A stretch of DNA of 43,390 nucleotides from Thermodesulfobacteriota bacterium (GCA_024274915.1 JAJSAC010000036.1:1-43390), one strand, 5' to 3'; positions 31,461 to 40,524 are shown, counted from the first letter of the stretch. Translations and numbers: made by a program. The notes: generated by a model from the sequence alone, not told the origin.

Positions 31461-33447
31461 AGTGGCCCTCCTCTTCGGTGTCCACGGTCACCAGCCCGTG
31501 GGTAACTTTCCCTGGATCTTTGAAGAGGCCTTTGAGAAGGCCTATAGACCCTTCATGGAGGTGGTGAGGGATTTTCCTTCCTTCTCCTTTACCCTCCACT
31601 ACACAGGTCCTCTGTGGGAGTGGATTGAGAGGGAGCGTTCCTGGTTCATGGAATGGGTGGGGGAGATGGTGGATAGGGGTCAGGTGGAGATCCAGGTTAG
31701 CGGCTTCTATGAGCCTGTACTGGCTGCCATCCCTGTCCGGGACCGTCTCGGCCAAATAGAGATGGCCAGGGAATATGTGAAATCCCGATGGGGCGTGGTG
31801 CCCCGGGGCCTTTGGCTCACGGAGAGGGTGTGGGAACCCCAGATCCTTCCCCAACTGCTGGAGGCAGGGATAGAGCACGTGGTGGTGGACGATTATCACT
31901 TTCTTTGTGCTGGCAGGGAAGAGGGGGAGTTGGGAGGTTATTTCCTCACCGAAGACGAGGGTGAAACCCTGGCCGTTTTTCCCATCAGCGAGAGGCTCCG
32001 GTACCTTATACCCTTTCGCCCTGTGGACCGGGTGATGGACTATTTGCGGGACCATCCCGGCCCCGGGGCTATTATCCACGATGATGCCGAGAAGTTTGGT
32101 ATATGGCCGGGGACCCACGACTGGGTCTATAGGAAGGGATGGCTCAGGAGATTTTTGGAGGCGGTGGAGGGGGAACCCCGGGTGAAGACCCTCACCTTCT
32201 CCCGGTTCATGGAGGAGTTCCCTCCCCAGGGTCGGGTCTATCTACCCACGGCTTCATATTTTGAAATGGGTGAGTGGAGTTTGCCTCCTGAGTTGGCCAG
32301 GGAGTTTCACCGTTTGGTGGAAGATCTCAAGGCCAAGGGTGAGTGGGAGCTATACAGGCCCTTCTTCAGGGGGGGTATCTGGAGAAACTTTCTGGTGAAA
32401 TACCCTGAGGCCAACCACATGCACAAACGGATGGTGTGGGTGAGCAAGAGGGTTTCTGGCGTCGACCTGGAGGCTAAGAAAGCCCTTTACAGGGCCCAGT
32501 GCAATGATGCCTACTGGCATGGTATTTTTGGTGGTCTCTATCTACCCCACCTCCGGAGGACTGTCTACTCTCACTTGCTGGAGGCCGAGGCCCAGGCTGG
32601 GGTAGGGTTGGAGGGAGCCTGGGTAGAGGATCTGGATGCCGATGGTCATGAGGAGCTGATTCTTTCCAATAAGGAGTATCTGGTGGTGATAAAGCCCTCC
32701 CAAGGAGGATCGTTGGTGGAGCTGAGCTCCAGGGTGGAGGGGGTGAATATCACCGACACGTTGGCCCGGCGTTTCGAGCACTACCACCGGGAAGAAGAGA
32801 TCCACCGCCGGGGGGGAGATGGGGCCCCCAGTATCCATGAGTATGCCAAGGCCCCTCCCAGGGAGGGGTTGGTTTACGATCCGTTGCCTCGATACAGTTT
32901 TGTGGATTACCTGGTGCCGGAAGGGTTTTCTATGGGGGATTGGGAGGAGGGCCGGTGGGAGGGGGTGAGGCTTTTGGGTTTCCAGGGCTACCACCTATCC
33001 CTTGGAGGTGGTGGTTGGACGCTCCTCTGGGAGGAGGGAGACACCAGGTTGGAGAAGACCTACCGGCTTTTGCCCCGGGGATTGGAGGTGAGCTATGCCT
33101 TTTCTCTACCTCAGGAGGTGGCTTTGGCTGTGGGGATAGACCTCCACCTGCCCTGGGCTGATAATGCTTGGGTAGAGGTGGCCGGGAGGAGGGTGGCGGC
33201 TACGGGCAGGAAGTGTTGGGGAAAGATCGGAGGATGGGTCTGTAGAGATCCTTCCCTTTCTTCTCCCTTTGTGGTGACTTTGGGGAAGGAGGAGGAGGTT
33301 TGGCAGGTGCCTTTCTTCACCCTTTCCCAGTCAGAACAGGGCTTAGATGAGATATATCAGGGAACGGGGTTTTTGGTTGTGGTGGAAGGGGGAGGAGGTG
33401 TCACTTTCTCCCTTGGTCTAAAGCGGGAGGAGATGAGCGATGCCTGA
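31444..33447 (+). CDS. Glycoside hydrolase family 57, 4-alpha-glucanotransferase type
   Basis: A 667-residue GH57 enzyme. The first 300 residues are the (beta/alpha)7 barrel: FGVHGHQPVGNFPW (motif 1), GFYEPVLAAIP (motif 2), GLWLTERVWEPQILP (motif 3, catalytic nucleophile E127) and IIHDDAEKFGIWPGT (motif 4, acid/base aspartate at 213-214). The remainder, with YLPTASYFEMGEWSLP and two beta-rich domains (DUF1925/DUF1926 type), matches the Thermococcus 4-alpha-glucanotransferase group. It would rearrange or shorten alpha-1,4-glucans in the cytoplasm; no signal peptide is seen. GTG at 31444 has GGGGAGG 6 bases upstream. It overlaps both neighbours, so it is tightly coupled. Alpha-amylase activity is a possible alternative. 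Confidence 0.92.
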   Translation: MGSRTEVALLFGVHGHQPVGNFPWIFEEAFEKAYRPFMEVVRDFPSFSFTLHYTGPLWEWIERERSWFMEWVGEMVDRGQVEIQVSGFYEPVLAAIPVRDRLGQIEMAREYVKSRWGVVPRGLWLTERVWEPQILPQLLEAGIEHVVVDDYHFLCAGREEGELGGYFLTEDEGETLAVFPISERLRYLIPFRPVDRVMDYLRDHPGPGAIIHDDAEKFGIWPGTHDWVYRKGWLRRFLEAVEGEPRVKTLTFSRFMEEFPPQGRVYLPTASYFEMGEWSLPPELAREFHRLVEDLKAKGEWELYRPFFRGGIWRNFLVKYPEANHMHKRMVWVSKRVSGVDLEAKKALYRAQCNDAYWHGIFGGLYLPHLRRTVYSHLLEAEAQAGVGLEGAWVEDLDADGHEELILSNKEYLVVIKPSQGGSLVELSSRVEGVNITDTLARRFEHYHREEEIHRRGGDGAPSIHEYAKAPPREGLVYDPLPRYSFVDYLVPEGFSMGDWEEGRWEGVRLLGFQGYHLSLGGGGWTLLWEEGDTRLEKTYRLLPRGLEVSYAFSLPQEVALAVGIDLHLPWADNAWVEVAGRRVAATGRKCWGKIGGWVCRDPSLSSPFVVTLGKEEEVWQVPFFTLSQSEQGLDEIYQGTGFLVVVEGGGGVTFSLGLKREEMSDA

Positions 33448-34474
33448 ACTGAGGATGGATCCCATAAAGGAGAGGTGGGTGATAATAGCGGTAGAAAGGG
33501 CTAGGAGGCCTGAGGACTTTCAGATTCCGCCTGAGGAGACGAGGCTTCATGCCTGCCCCTTCTGTTACGGCAATGAGGACAAAACCCCTCCGGAGGTTTT
33601 TGCCATCAGGCCTCCGGATTCTCCCCCCGACACCTCGGGGTGGCGGGTGAGGGTCACTCCCAACAAGTATCCCGCCCTGCGTATAGAGGGAGATCTGGTG
33701 CGGGAAGGTGTGGGAGTTTTTGATCGGATGTCGGGTATAGGGGCCCACGAGGTGGTGATAGAGAACCCTGACCACAACCGTTCTCTGGCGGATCTCTCCA
33801 TAGAAGAGATAAGAGATGTACTCTTGGCCTATAGGGAGCGGATAAAGGACTTAAGGAAGGACCAGCGTTTCCGCTATGTGCTGGTCTTCAAAAACCACAG
33901 GTCGGCGGCTGGGGCCTCCCTCTCCCACTCCCACAGCCAGATCATAGCCACCCCCGTCACCCCTTTCATAGTGATTCAGGAGTTGCGGGCGGCCCAGGAG
34001 CACTACCTCAAGAAGGAGCGGTGCATTTTCTGTGACATCATAAAGCAGGAACTGGTCATAGGCAGAAGGGTGGTGAAAGCTGACGAGGACTATTTGCTTT
34101 GGGCTCCCTTTGCCTCTTGTTTCCCCTTTGAGACCTGGCTTTTTCCCCTGAAGCACCGTCACGACTTCACCCTTCTGGCTGATGATGAGTTGCTGGTCTT
34201 GGCCAGGGCCATGAAGGAGATGCTATTGAGGATGAAGCTGGTCCTCAATGATCCCCCCTACAACTTCGTTCTCCACACCAGTCCTTCCCTCACTCCCAGG
34301 CCGGGTAAGCCTCAATATTGGGGTACCATCGAGTACGATTACCATTGGCACCTAGAGCTGGTTCCCCGTCTCACCAAGATCGCCGGCTTTGAGTGGGGCA
34401 CAGGGTTTTACATCAATCCCACGCCCCCTGAGGTGGCGGCGGAGGAGCTTAGAAAGATAGAGATAGAGCTCTAG
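33440..34474 (+). CDS. galT: Galactose-1-phosphate uridylyltransferase (HIT superfamily)
   Basis: A 344-residue GalT. The first zinc-site cysteines C39 and C42 are in CPFC, a further pair in CIFCDII, and the catalytic histidine motif is HSHSQ at residues 163-167 (family HxHxQ; HSHSQ is seen in thermophile and archaeal-type enzymes). NKYPALR, GAHEVVIENPDH and FVLHTSP also fit. The enzyme transfers UMP between glucose and galactose phosphates; some relatives act as ADP-glucose phosphorylases, which would suit the glucan-linked neighbours. ATG at 33440 overlaps the GH57 stop by 8 bases, with GGGAGGAG upstream. A terminator follows. Confidence 0.92.
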   Translation: MPELRMDPIKERWVIIAVERARRPEDFQIPPEETRLHACPFCYGNEDKTPPEVFAIRPPDSPPDTSGWRVRVTPNKYPALRIEGDLVREGVGVFDRMSGIGAHEVVIENPDHNRSLADLSIEEIRDVLLAYRERIKDLRKDQRFRYVLVFKNHRSAAGASLSHSHSQIIATPVTPFIVIQELRAAQEHYLKKERCIFCDIIKQELVIGRRVVKADEDYLLWAPFASCFPFETWLFPLKHRHDFTLLADDELLVLARAMKEMLLRMKLVLNDPPYNFVLHTSPSLTPRPGKPQYWGTIEYDYHWHLELVPRLTKIAGFEWGTGFYINPTPPEVAAEELRKIEIEL

Positions 34475-34493
34475 GTTTCGTTTTGGTTGGGGA

Positions 34494-34536
34494 TAAAAAA
34501 GAAGGGGGGACCGCAGGGCCGCAGAGGTCCCCCCTT
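34494..34536 (-). terminator. Terminator between galT and the symporter gene (both directions)
   Basis: AAGGGGGGACC (34502-34512) and GGTCCCCCCTT (34526-34536) form a perfect 11-bp stem with a 13-base loop. On the minus strand it is followed by TCTTTTTTATCC, a good T tract, so it ends the symporter transcript strongly. On the plus strand only TTATCGTTTTC follows; it probably still ends the galT operon. The convergent genes are 81 bases apart. Confidence 0.9.
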
Positions 34537-34555
34537 ATCGTTTTCGGGTTTCTCT

Positions 34556-36178
34556 TTACTCCTCTTCGTGGAGTTCCACGCAGTACTTCTGGACGGTCTC
34601 CTCGGCGGGAGGCTTGGTCACCAGTGAGATGAGGATGAAGAGGATGAAGCCCACAAAGATCCAGTAGAACTGGTGAGGTGTGATGATCTTCTTGTTGAGG
34701 AAGAAGAAGTGGGGTTTACCAAAGTGCATCTTGGCGTAGAGCCAGGTGAAGAAGGTGGCAGGAGCCATGAGGAAGGCTGTCCAGATGGCTGCGGCCTTGG
34801 TGGCCCGTTTCCACCAGATGCCCAGGACCATGGAAGGGCCGATGGAAGCCAGGATCACCACGAAGGCCCATCCCGACAGGTCTATGATGAGGGCGGGGGG
34901 ATTGAGGGCAATAAGTCCACAGAAGACCAGGATGACTACAGTCCAGACCCTGGCGGAGAGGACGGGCTGCTCCTCGGCGAACTTAGATCCGAGGACCTTG
35001 CCCATCCAGTCGCGGGAGATGAGGGAGTTGAGGACCATGATCCAGCCCGCCACGGTGGACATGGCGATGGAGAGACCACCAGCCACGATGATGGCCATGA
35101 GGGCTGAGGACCCGATGGATTCCATGGCGGCGATGAGGGCGTAGTCCGTCACCTTTCCGATGCCAAAGGTTTTCTTTATGAGGACCAGGATAATAATGGC
35201 CAAAGGCTTACCCTTGGCGGCGGCGATGGGAGCTGCCTTGGCAGCCAACGGGTGGAATTTCTCCATGATGGCCCGGGCGCCGGAACCAATGAGCATCAGG
35301 CCCACGTAGAGGGAGCCGCCCATGAATGTGGCCCAGAAAATGGACTTTCTGGCCGTTTTCACGTCCATGGTGGTGAAAAATCTCACCACGGTGTAGGGCA
35401 TGGCGGCGAAGCCGTAGTGCCAGGTGAAGTAGAATCCAATGACGCCCAGCCACATGGCCATGAAGGGATGCTGAACCCCGGCAGGATTGGAAGGCATGTT
35501 AAAGAATTTGGGGCTGGTGGCCATGATGGTCTGCCAGAAGGCACTCCAGCCTCCCATCTTGGCGATCATTGCTACGGCACCGATTAGGGCTGCTATGACC
35601 ATAAGGCAACACTGGAAGGCAGCATTCCAGGTGGTGGCGTACATGCCACCCAGCACCGTGTAAAGAAGAACGATGATAGCAGCGATCAGGATGCTCAGCT
35701 TGTAAGGTATGTGGAGCAGGGCCACCATGAAGAGGGCTGTACCCACCAGGGAGAGAACCACATAAAGAATACCGGCTATAAGGGTGGGGATGCCGGCCAC
35801 GAAACGCCCTGCTGTGGGCATCTCATAACGGTCGCAATAATAGTCGGTAAAGGAGACGGGGGCGTACTTCCTTAAAGGTCCCGCTGTCAGGAGGGCCGCT
35901 ATGGGAAAGCCGGCAATGATGCCCACCAGAGCCCACCAGAAGGGATAACCCAGGATAAAGATGAAGCAGGGTAGTCCCAAGAAACTGGCCGGGGAGAGGT
36001 AGGTAGCAGCCAGGGCAGCCCCGTTGGTGAATGCACCCACAGACCTGCCCGCTACGTAGTAGTCGGCAGCGCCTGCGGTGAGCTTCCTGGAGTATATTCC
36101 TACTGCAATGATAATGGCGAAATATAGAACTGCACCGATGATTACGACTGGGTCAACGCCAACTCCATAAGGATGCAT
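34556..36178 (-). CDS. Sodium:solute symporter family permease (acetate/monocarboxylate type)
   Basis: A 540-residue member of the SSS family with about thirteen membrane helices. YYVAGRSVGAFTNGAALAATYLSPASFLG is the family signature, found in ActP-like permeases for acetate and other short monocarboxylates. ATG at 36178 (MHPYGVGVDPVVIIG) has GGGAGGTGG upstream; a longer frame from 36277 would overlap the small upstream gene by 86 bases. The adjacent 66-residue membrane protein is probably its accessory subunit, as in several two-part SSS systems. It is divergent from an operon with a cNMP/CBS/DUF294 protein, a protein class often met next to acetate uptake or activation genes. Substrate is inferred. 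Confidence 0.9.
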   Translation of the reverse strand: MHPYGVGVDPVVIIGAVLYFAIIIAVGIYSRKLTAGAADYYVAGRSVGAFTNGAALAATYLSPASFLGLPCFIFILGYPFWWALVGIIAGFPIAALLTAGPLRKYAPVSFTDYYCDRYEMPTAGRFVAGIPTLIAGILYVVLSLVGTALFMVALLHIPYKLSILIAAIIVLLYTVLGGMYATTWNAAFQCCLMVIAALIGAVAMIAKMGGWSAFWQTIMATSPKFFNMPSNPAGVQHPFMAMWLGVIGFYFTWHYGFAAMPYTVVRFFTTMDVKTARKSIFWATFMGGSLYVGLMLIGSGARAIMEKFHPLAAKAAPIAAAKGKPLAIIILVLIKKTFGIGKVTDYALIAAMESIGSSALMAIIVAGGLSIAMSTVAGWIMVLNSLISRDWMGKVLGSKFAEEQPVLSARVWTVVILVFCGLIALNPPALIIDLSGWAFVVILASIGPSMVLGIWWKRATKAAAIWTAFLMAPATFFTWLYAKMHFGKPHFFFLNKKIITPHQFYWIFVGFILFILISLVTKPPAEETVQKYCVELHEEE

Positions 36179-36191
36179 CTGTCCACCTCCC

Positions 36192-36392
36192 TTACACTGT
36201 TCCCACCATCCAGGCGACAAAGAGGTTAACCAAGTAGAGGCCGCCCAGCCAGCAGTACCATACAGGTGCAGGTGCACCGGCGATCATCTTCGTGGTGATC
36301 CCTGGGTTGGCAGCCTCAATGATCCACCAGCCAAAGGCGTATACATACATAATGATAAAGGCAAATATCAACTGCTTTGGGGGTTTAATCAT
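36192..36392 (-). CDS. Small two-helix membrane protein, symporter accessory subunit
   Basis: A 66-residue protein with two predicted membrane helices: residues 8-27 (LIFAFIIMYVYAFGWWIIEA) and 44-64 (WYCWLGGLYLVNLFVAWMVG). The linker has NPGITTKMIAGAPAP. The gene lies 13 bases ahead of the symporter gene and has a strong AGGAGG-like site, so both are probably made together, like YjcH with ActP or the DUF4212 or DUF997 partners of other SSS proteins. Sequence alone does not tell which family, and I leave it unnamed. ATG at 36392 follows GGAGATG-like AGGTAGAAGGAG. Confidence 0.8.
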   Translation of the reverse strand: MIKPPKQLIFAFIIMYVYAFGWWIIEAANPGITTKMIAGAPAPVWYCWLGGLYLVNLFVAWMVGTV

Positions 36393-36431
36393 CTCCTTCT
36401 ACCTCCTTTTCGAATGATAAAGATAGTTTGA

Positions 36432-36572
36432 AAATAGGACCCTATTTCGTGGAGCTGTCTCACCTCCTTTCGCCTTTAGTTCACCCCCTTACCCATGAGA
36501 GAGCAAACACTTTTTGTTATGAAGTAGCCAAGGACTTTAGCCTTGTCAAGAAAAATTTTTTGTCTCTAAACT
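36432..36572. promoter_or_regulatory. Back-to-back promoters of symporter operon and TIM-barrel operon
   Basis: Plus strand: TTGTCA (36543-36548), 18-base spacer, TAAACT (36567-36572). Minus strand: TTGACA (36549-36544), 17-base spacer, TACTTC (36526-36521). The two -35 boxes overlap, so both promoters cannot be occupied at once. A palindrome AAATAGGACCCTATTT at 36432-36447 sits in the symporter leader and may be an operator. The minus -10 is weak. Region 36393-36617 holds no gene. Confidence 0.5.
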
Positions 36573-36617
36573 AACAAGACCCTGGTCTGAAGCGGGGTTT
36601 TAAGTTATAACCTCCCC

Positions 36618-37412
36618 ATGGCTGCCATGGGGGTGTTCCTATCAACGGGCTCTCTTTACATCTTTCCCCTGGAGAAGAGCTTCTATCTGGCCAGCAGGGC
36701 GGGTTTCGATGGTGTAGAGCTTGTGGCTAACGAGATATACAGAAAACCCAGGGTGGAGGCCTATTTGCGGGATCTTTCCAGGATAGCTCCCATAAGGGTC
36801 ATTCATGCCCCCTTTTTGGTGAAGGGAGGTGGTAGGGAAAAGATCCGTTCCCTTTTAAGGTCTGTAGAGCTAGCCCAGGAGTTGGGGATTTCAAGGGTGG
36901 TTTTCCATCCTCCCAGGAGGTTTCCTCCTGAAGTTAGGTATCTTAGATGGTTCAAGAGGACCAGGGACTTTTCTCAGGTGGGGCGAGGGGTGGAGCTTTC
37001 CTTGGAACTCATGCCTGCCTTCCCTTTGGGGGGGATAAAGGTGAACCTTTTTTCCACCAACTCGAGGGAGGGGCTGGTGGCCTTTGCCGAGGAGAGGGGT
37101 CTGGGCATCACTATGGACACCACCCATGCAGGTACCTGGGGCTGGGATTTGGTGGAGACTTACTGTATACTTAATACCAATGGCCGGGTTAACCACATTC
37201 ACTTCAGTGACTTTGCCCCCTGGAAGGAGCATCTTTGGCCTGGTAAAGGGTGTTTGAAATTGGAAACGTTTGTCAGTTTTTTAAAAGAGGAAGGGTTTGC
37301 GGGATCCATCACTTTGGAGGTGGATCCCCGGGAGTTGCCCCAGGACGACCTGGCCAAGATCAGGGTTTTTAAGGAGATTATCTCCTGGGTAAGGGAGAAA
37401 GATCATGGATAA
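36618..37412 (+). CDS. Sugar phosphate isomerase/epimerase family protein (AP_endonuc_2 TIM barrel)
   Basis: A 264-residue xylose-isomerase-like TIM barrel. It reads FYLASRAGFDGVELVANEIYRKP, IRVIHAPFL, GISRVVFHPP, TLGITMDTTHAGTWGWD-like text (GLGITMDTTHAGTWG), NHIHFSDFAPWKEHLWPGKGCL and ITLEVDPREL; the histidines, glutamates and aspartates that bind a divalent metal in this fold are in those strands. Substrate unknown; relatives act on sugar phosphates or inosose. The ATG at 36618 has no clear ribosome-binding site; the promoter gives a leader of about 40 bases. Its last 8 bases overlap the start of the cNMP/CBS gene, so they are coupled. Confidence 0.83.
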   Translation: MAAMGVFLSTGSLYIFPLEKSFYLASRAGFDGVELVANEIYRKPRVEAYLRDLSRIAPIRVIHAPFLVKGGGREKIRSLLRSVELAQELGISRVVFHPPRRFPPEVRYLRWFKRTRDFSQVGRGVELSLELMPAFPLGGIKVNLFSTNSREGLVAFAEERGLGITMDTTHAGTWGWDLVETYCILNTNGRVNHIHFSDFAPWKEHLWPGKGCLKLETFVSFLKEEGFAGSITLEVDPRELPQDDLAKIRVFKEIISWVREKDHG

Positions 37413-39309
37413 GCTCGATTTTTTGAGAGAAGTTAGACCTTTTGACAGGATCCCCCCCGAGGATCTGGAAGGGCTCTTGCAAGGTCTTTATGAGATGAGG
37501 TTTGAGCCAGGAACCCTAATTGTCAGGAAGGGGGATGAGCCGAGGCCAGCCCTCCTTCTCATTCGGTGGGGCTTGGTGAAGGTCTTCCTCGAAAAGGAAG
37601 ATAGGGAGGTGGTCCTGGGGTACCGGGGAGAAGGGGAGGTGCTGGGAGAGGAGACCTTCATCACCCGTGGTCTTTACCCTTATTCGGCCCAGGCTGTGGA
37701 GGAGACCCTGATTTACTGTCTTCCCTGGGATGGCCTCTCCCGTCTCATGGACAAGTACCCCGAGCTCTATCAGAAGCTGAGTAAACTCATAGGCAGGCGT
37801 ATGGCCCATATCTACGAAGATCTGCCCAGGGTGATGCCTGGGGAAGGCCAGACAGGAATCTTGGACACTTCCCTCCTGCGCCGCCGGGTGGGAGAGATTC
37901 TTCGGGAGAAGCATTTGGTGGTGGCTGGCGAGCACCTTTCGGTGGTGGAAGCGGCAAAGCTCATGAAGGAAAAGGGGGTAGATTCTCTGGTAGTCGTGAA
38001 GGATGACCGTCCTGTGGGCATTGTCACTGACAGAGACATGGTGACCAGGTATCTGGCCAGGGACTTAAATGGGGCCACCTTGGGGGAGATCATGACCCCC
38101 CACCCCTTGACGGTGAATATCAATGACTTTGCCTATCAAGCCCTTCTTATCATGCTGAGACACGGGGTTCGTCATCTCATAGTGGTGGAGGAGACGGGTA
38201 GACCCTTGGCCATTCTTACCCAGAGGGAGCTTCTGCGGTCTAAAACCGAAGACATTCTGGAGCTCACCGACAGGACCGCTGGTGCTGTTTCCATAGAGGA
38301 GCTGAAGGATAGCTATAATCAGGTGCCCGTCATCATTGAGGCCCTCATGGCTGACAATGCCTCGGTAAGGGAGATTTGCGAGGTGGTGAGCGAGTTCAAT
38401 GACCTGGTCACCTCCCGGGTGGTTGAGATCTGTTTGAAGGAGCTGGAGGCAGAGGAAGGGCCACCCCCAGCCCCGTTCTGTTTCATGGTCTTCGGTAGCG
38501 GTGGTCGCAGGGAGCAGACTTTGAGAACGGACCAGGACAACGGCATGGTCTTCGTCGCTCAAGGGAAGGGTAAGGAGGTGAACCACTTCTTTGAGGCCTT
38601 GGCAGACAAGGTGGTTCCGGCCCTGGAGGCCTGCGGTTTTCCCTTGTGTCCAGGCAATATGATGGCCACCAATCCCCAGTGGAGGAGGCCTTTGGGGTCC
38701 TGGGAGGAGGAGCTGGAGGAATGGTTTCTCCATCCCACCAGAGGGGTGATGCTCAAGTGTAGCATGTTCTTTGATTTGAGGGGCATTTACGGCGACAAGG
38801 GACTGGTGGATCGGCTGTGGGAGGTGGTTTTCAGGTATGTCAAGTCTTACCCCGGTTTCGTGGCCCGTATGGGCAAGTCTTCGGCGGAGATCAAGCCCCC
38901 CATAGGCCTCTTTGGTCGTTTCATTGTAGAGAAGTCGGGAGAACACAAGAATGCCATTGACATTAAGCTCAGGGGATGTCTGCCCATAGTGGAGGGGGTG
39001 AGGTCTCTGGCCTTGGTGGAAGGGATAAGGGATACCAACACCTTCGATCGTATAGAGGCCCTGGCCCAAGTAGGTACCTTCACAAAGGATCAGGCCGATG
39101 AGCTTAACTATACCTACCAGTTCCTCCTCACCTTGAGAATCAGAAGCCATATCCAACTCCTCAAGGAGGGGAAAAAGTTGCACAACCATGTTGATCCCTC
39201 CCGTCTTACCAAGCGGGAACGACAGATCCTCAAAGACTGCTTTGCTTCCATTTACCGCCTCCAACAGTTGGTGATGGCCAAGACGGAGGCGGTGTTTTTG
39301 CCTGATTGA
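37405..39309 (+). CDS. cNMP-binding/CBS/DUF294 nucleotidyltransferase signalling protein
   Basis: A 634-residue, soluble, three-part protein. Residues 1-135 are a cyclic-nucleotide-binding (cupin-like) domain: FEPGTLIVRKGDEP, GEVLGEETFITRGLYPYSAQAVEETLI. Residues 165-285 are a pair of CBS motifs (VDSLVVVKDDRPVGIVTDRDMV and RHLIVVEETGRPLAILTQREL), probably binding adenine nucleotides. Then the DUF294 nucleotidyltransferase with GSGGRREQ at 364-371 and TDQDNGMVF, related to GlnD, and the DUF294_C domain with an all-helical end. Predicted to sense energy charge or cNMP. Family members are frequently next to acetate permease or acetyl-CoA synthetase genes. It overlaps the gene before by 8 bases. 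Confidence 0.9.
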   Translation: MDKLDFLREVRPFDRIPPEDLEGLLQGLYEMRFEPGTLIVRKGDEPRPALLLIRWGLVKVFLEKEDREVVLGYRGEGEVLGEETFITRGLYPYSAQAVEETLIYCLPWDGLSRLMDKYPELYQKLSKLIGRRMAHIYEDLPRVMPGEGQTGILDTSLLRRRVGEILREKHLVVAGEHLSVVEAAKLMKEKGVDSLVVVKDDRPVGIVTDRDMVTRYLARDLNGATLGEIMTPHPLTVNINDFAYQALLIMLRHGVRHLIVVEETGRPLAILTQRELLRSKTEDILELTDRTAGAVSIEELKDSYNQVPVIIEALMADNASVREICEVVSEFNDLVTSRVVEICLKELEAEEGPPPAPFCFMVFGSGGRREQTLRTDQDNGMVFVAQGKGKEVNHFFEALADKVVPALEACGFPLCPGNMMATNPQWRRPLGSWEEELEEWFLHPTRGVMLKCSMFFDLRGIYGDKGLVDRLWEVVFRYVKSYPGFVARMGKSSAEIKPPIGLFGRFIVEKSGEHKNAIDIKLRGCLPIVEGVRSLALVEGIRDTNTFDRIEALAQVGTFTKDQADELNYTYQFLLTLRIRSHIQLLKEGKKLHNHVDPSRLTKRERQILKDCFASIYRLQQLVMAKTEAVFLPD

Positions 39310-39321
39310 TTGGAGGAGGTC

Positions 39322-40524
39322 ATGGACGTGGATGCCAGAGTGAAGGAGCTAGTTGAACTGGCCTGGAAGAAGAGCCCGGCTTTCAGAAGGCGGATGGAGG
39401 AGGCAGGGCTCACACCCCACCAGATCCGTGGTGTTGATAACCTGGTTCTTGTTCCTGTCCTCAAGAAGGAAGAGCTGGCCCATCTCCAGGCCCAGGCCCC
39501 ACCCTTTGGCGGTCTCCTGGCCGTGGATGTGAAGGAACTGGCCCGGATTTTTGTCTCCCCGGGTCCCATCTTCGATCCCCAGGGGGCTGTGAAAGACTAC
39601 TGGCGGCGGGCCCAGGCATTGGAGGCGGCGGGTTTCGGTCCAGGGGATCTGGTGGTGAACACCTTTTCTTACCATTTAACACCAGCAGGCTTCATGTACG
39701 ATGAAGGCCTAAGGAGTCTTGGGGTTGTGGTGGTGCCTACAGGGGTGGGCAACAGGGAGTTCCAGGTGGAGATCATCACTCGATTAGGGATTACAGGCTT
39801 TGTGGGCACCCCCAGCTTTTTGGCGGCTTTGCTGGAGGTGGCCAGGGAGAAGGGCCATGGTCCTGGGGCTTTCCCCCTTAAAAAGGCCCTGCTCTCTGCC
39901 GAGCCCCTACCCCCTTCTCTCCGACGCATGTTTCAGGAGGAGTGGGGTATAGATACCTACCAGTGTTACGGTACCGCCGATGTGGGTACTATAGGTTTCG
40001 AGTGCTTCTGCAAGGAGGGTCTCCACGTAGCCCGGGACATGGTGGTCCAGATCTGTGATCCCGCTACGGGGAAGCCCCTGCCTCCCGGGGAGGTGGGAGA
40101 GGTGGTGGTCACCCTGCTGAGCCACGTCTGTCCCCTCATTCGCTTTGCCACGGGGGATCTCTCCAGGTTCCTGGAGGAGCCCTGCCCCTGTGGTCGCTGG
40201 GCCGCTCCCCGACTGGCAGGCTTTCTGGGTCGGGTGGGGGATGCCGTCAAAGTGAGGGGCCTCTTTATCCACGGCCATCAGGTGAGGGCCCTGGCTGGAG
40301 AGTTTCCATGGATAAAGGCCCTCCGGGTAGTGGTGGAGCGGGAGGGGGTGCGGGATACCCTCGCCCTCCTGGTGGAAGGAGAGGGTGTGGCCCCTGGGGA
40401 TTTAGAGACCCTGCAGAGACGGGCTGGGGACCTCTTCAGGTTGAGAATAGATACCATTGAGCTTTTGGAGCCCGGGCGGTTGGGCCAGGGGAAGGTTTTG
40501 GAGGATAGGCGGAGATGGGATTGA
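39322..40524 (+). CDS. Phenylacetate-CoA ligase (PaaK)-like AMP-forming ligase
   Basis: A 400-residue member of the adenylate-forming PaaK family. Text such as AFRRRMEEAGLTPHQIRGVDNL, NTFSYHLTPAGFMYDEGLRSLG, CYGTADVGTIGFEC (adenylate-binding region), GEVGEVVVTLLSHVCPLIRFATGDLS, and a C-terminal DAVKVRGLFIH subdomain matches PaaK and related ligases. It would activate an organic acid to its CoA thioester with ATP. ATG at 39322 follows GGAGGAGGTC. Its end overlaps the BioF/Kbl-type gene by 10 bases; a supply of acyl-CoA for that enzyme is plausible. The acid substrate is unknown; phenylacetate is not implied by the neighbours. Confidence 0.88.
   Translation: MDVDARVKELVELAWKKSPAFRRRMEEAGLTPHQIRGVDNLVLVPVLKKEELAHLQAQAPPFGGLLAVDVKELARIFVSPGPIFDPQGAVKDYWRRAQALEAAGFGPGDLVVNTFSYHLTPAGFMYDEGLRSLGVVVVPTGVGNREFQVEIITRLGITGFVGTPSFLAALLEVAREKGHGPGAFPLKKALLSAEPLPPSLRRMFQEEWGIDTYQCYGTADVGTIGFECFCKEGLHVARDMVVQICDPATGKPLPPGEVGEVVVTLLSHVCPLIRFATGDLSRFLEEPCPCGRWAAPRLAGFLGRVGDAVKVRGLFIHGHQVRALAGEFPWIKALRVVVEREGVRDTLALLVEGEGVAPGDLETLQRRAGDLFRLRIDTIELLEPGRLGQGKVLEDRRRWD

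Noticed and set aside
38065-39264. A 399-codon open frame on the minus strand opposite the cNMP/CBS/DUF294 gene
   Set aside because: No domain, no ribosome-binding site, composition of an antisense shadow; the plus-strand gene has clear motifs.
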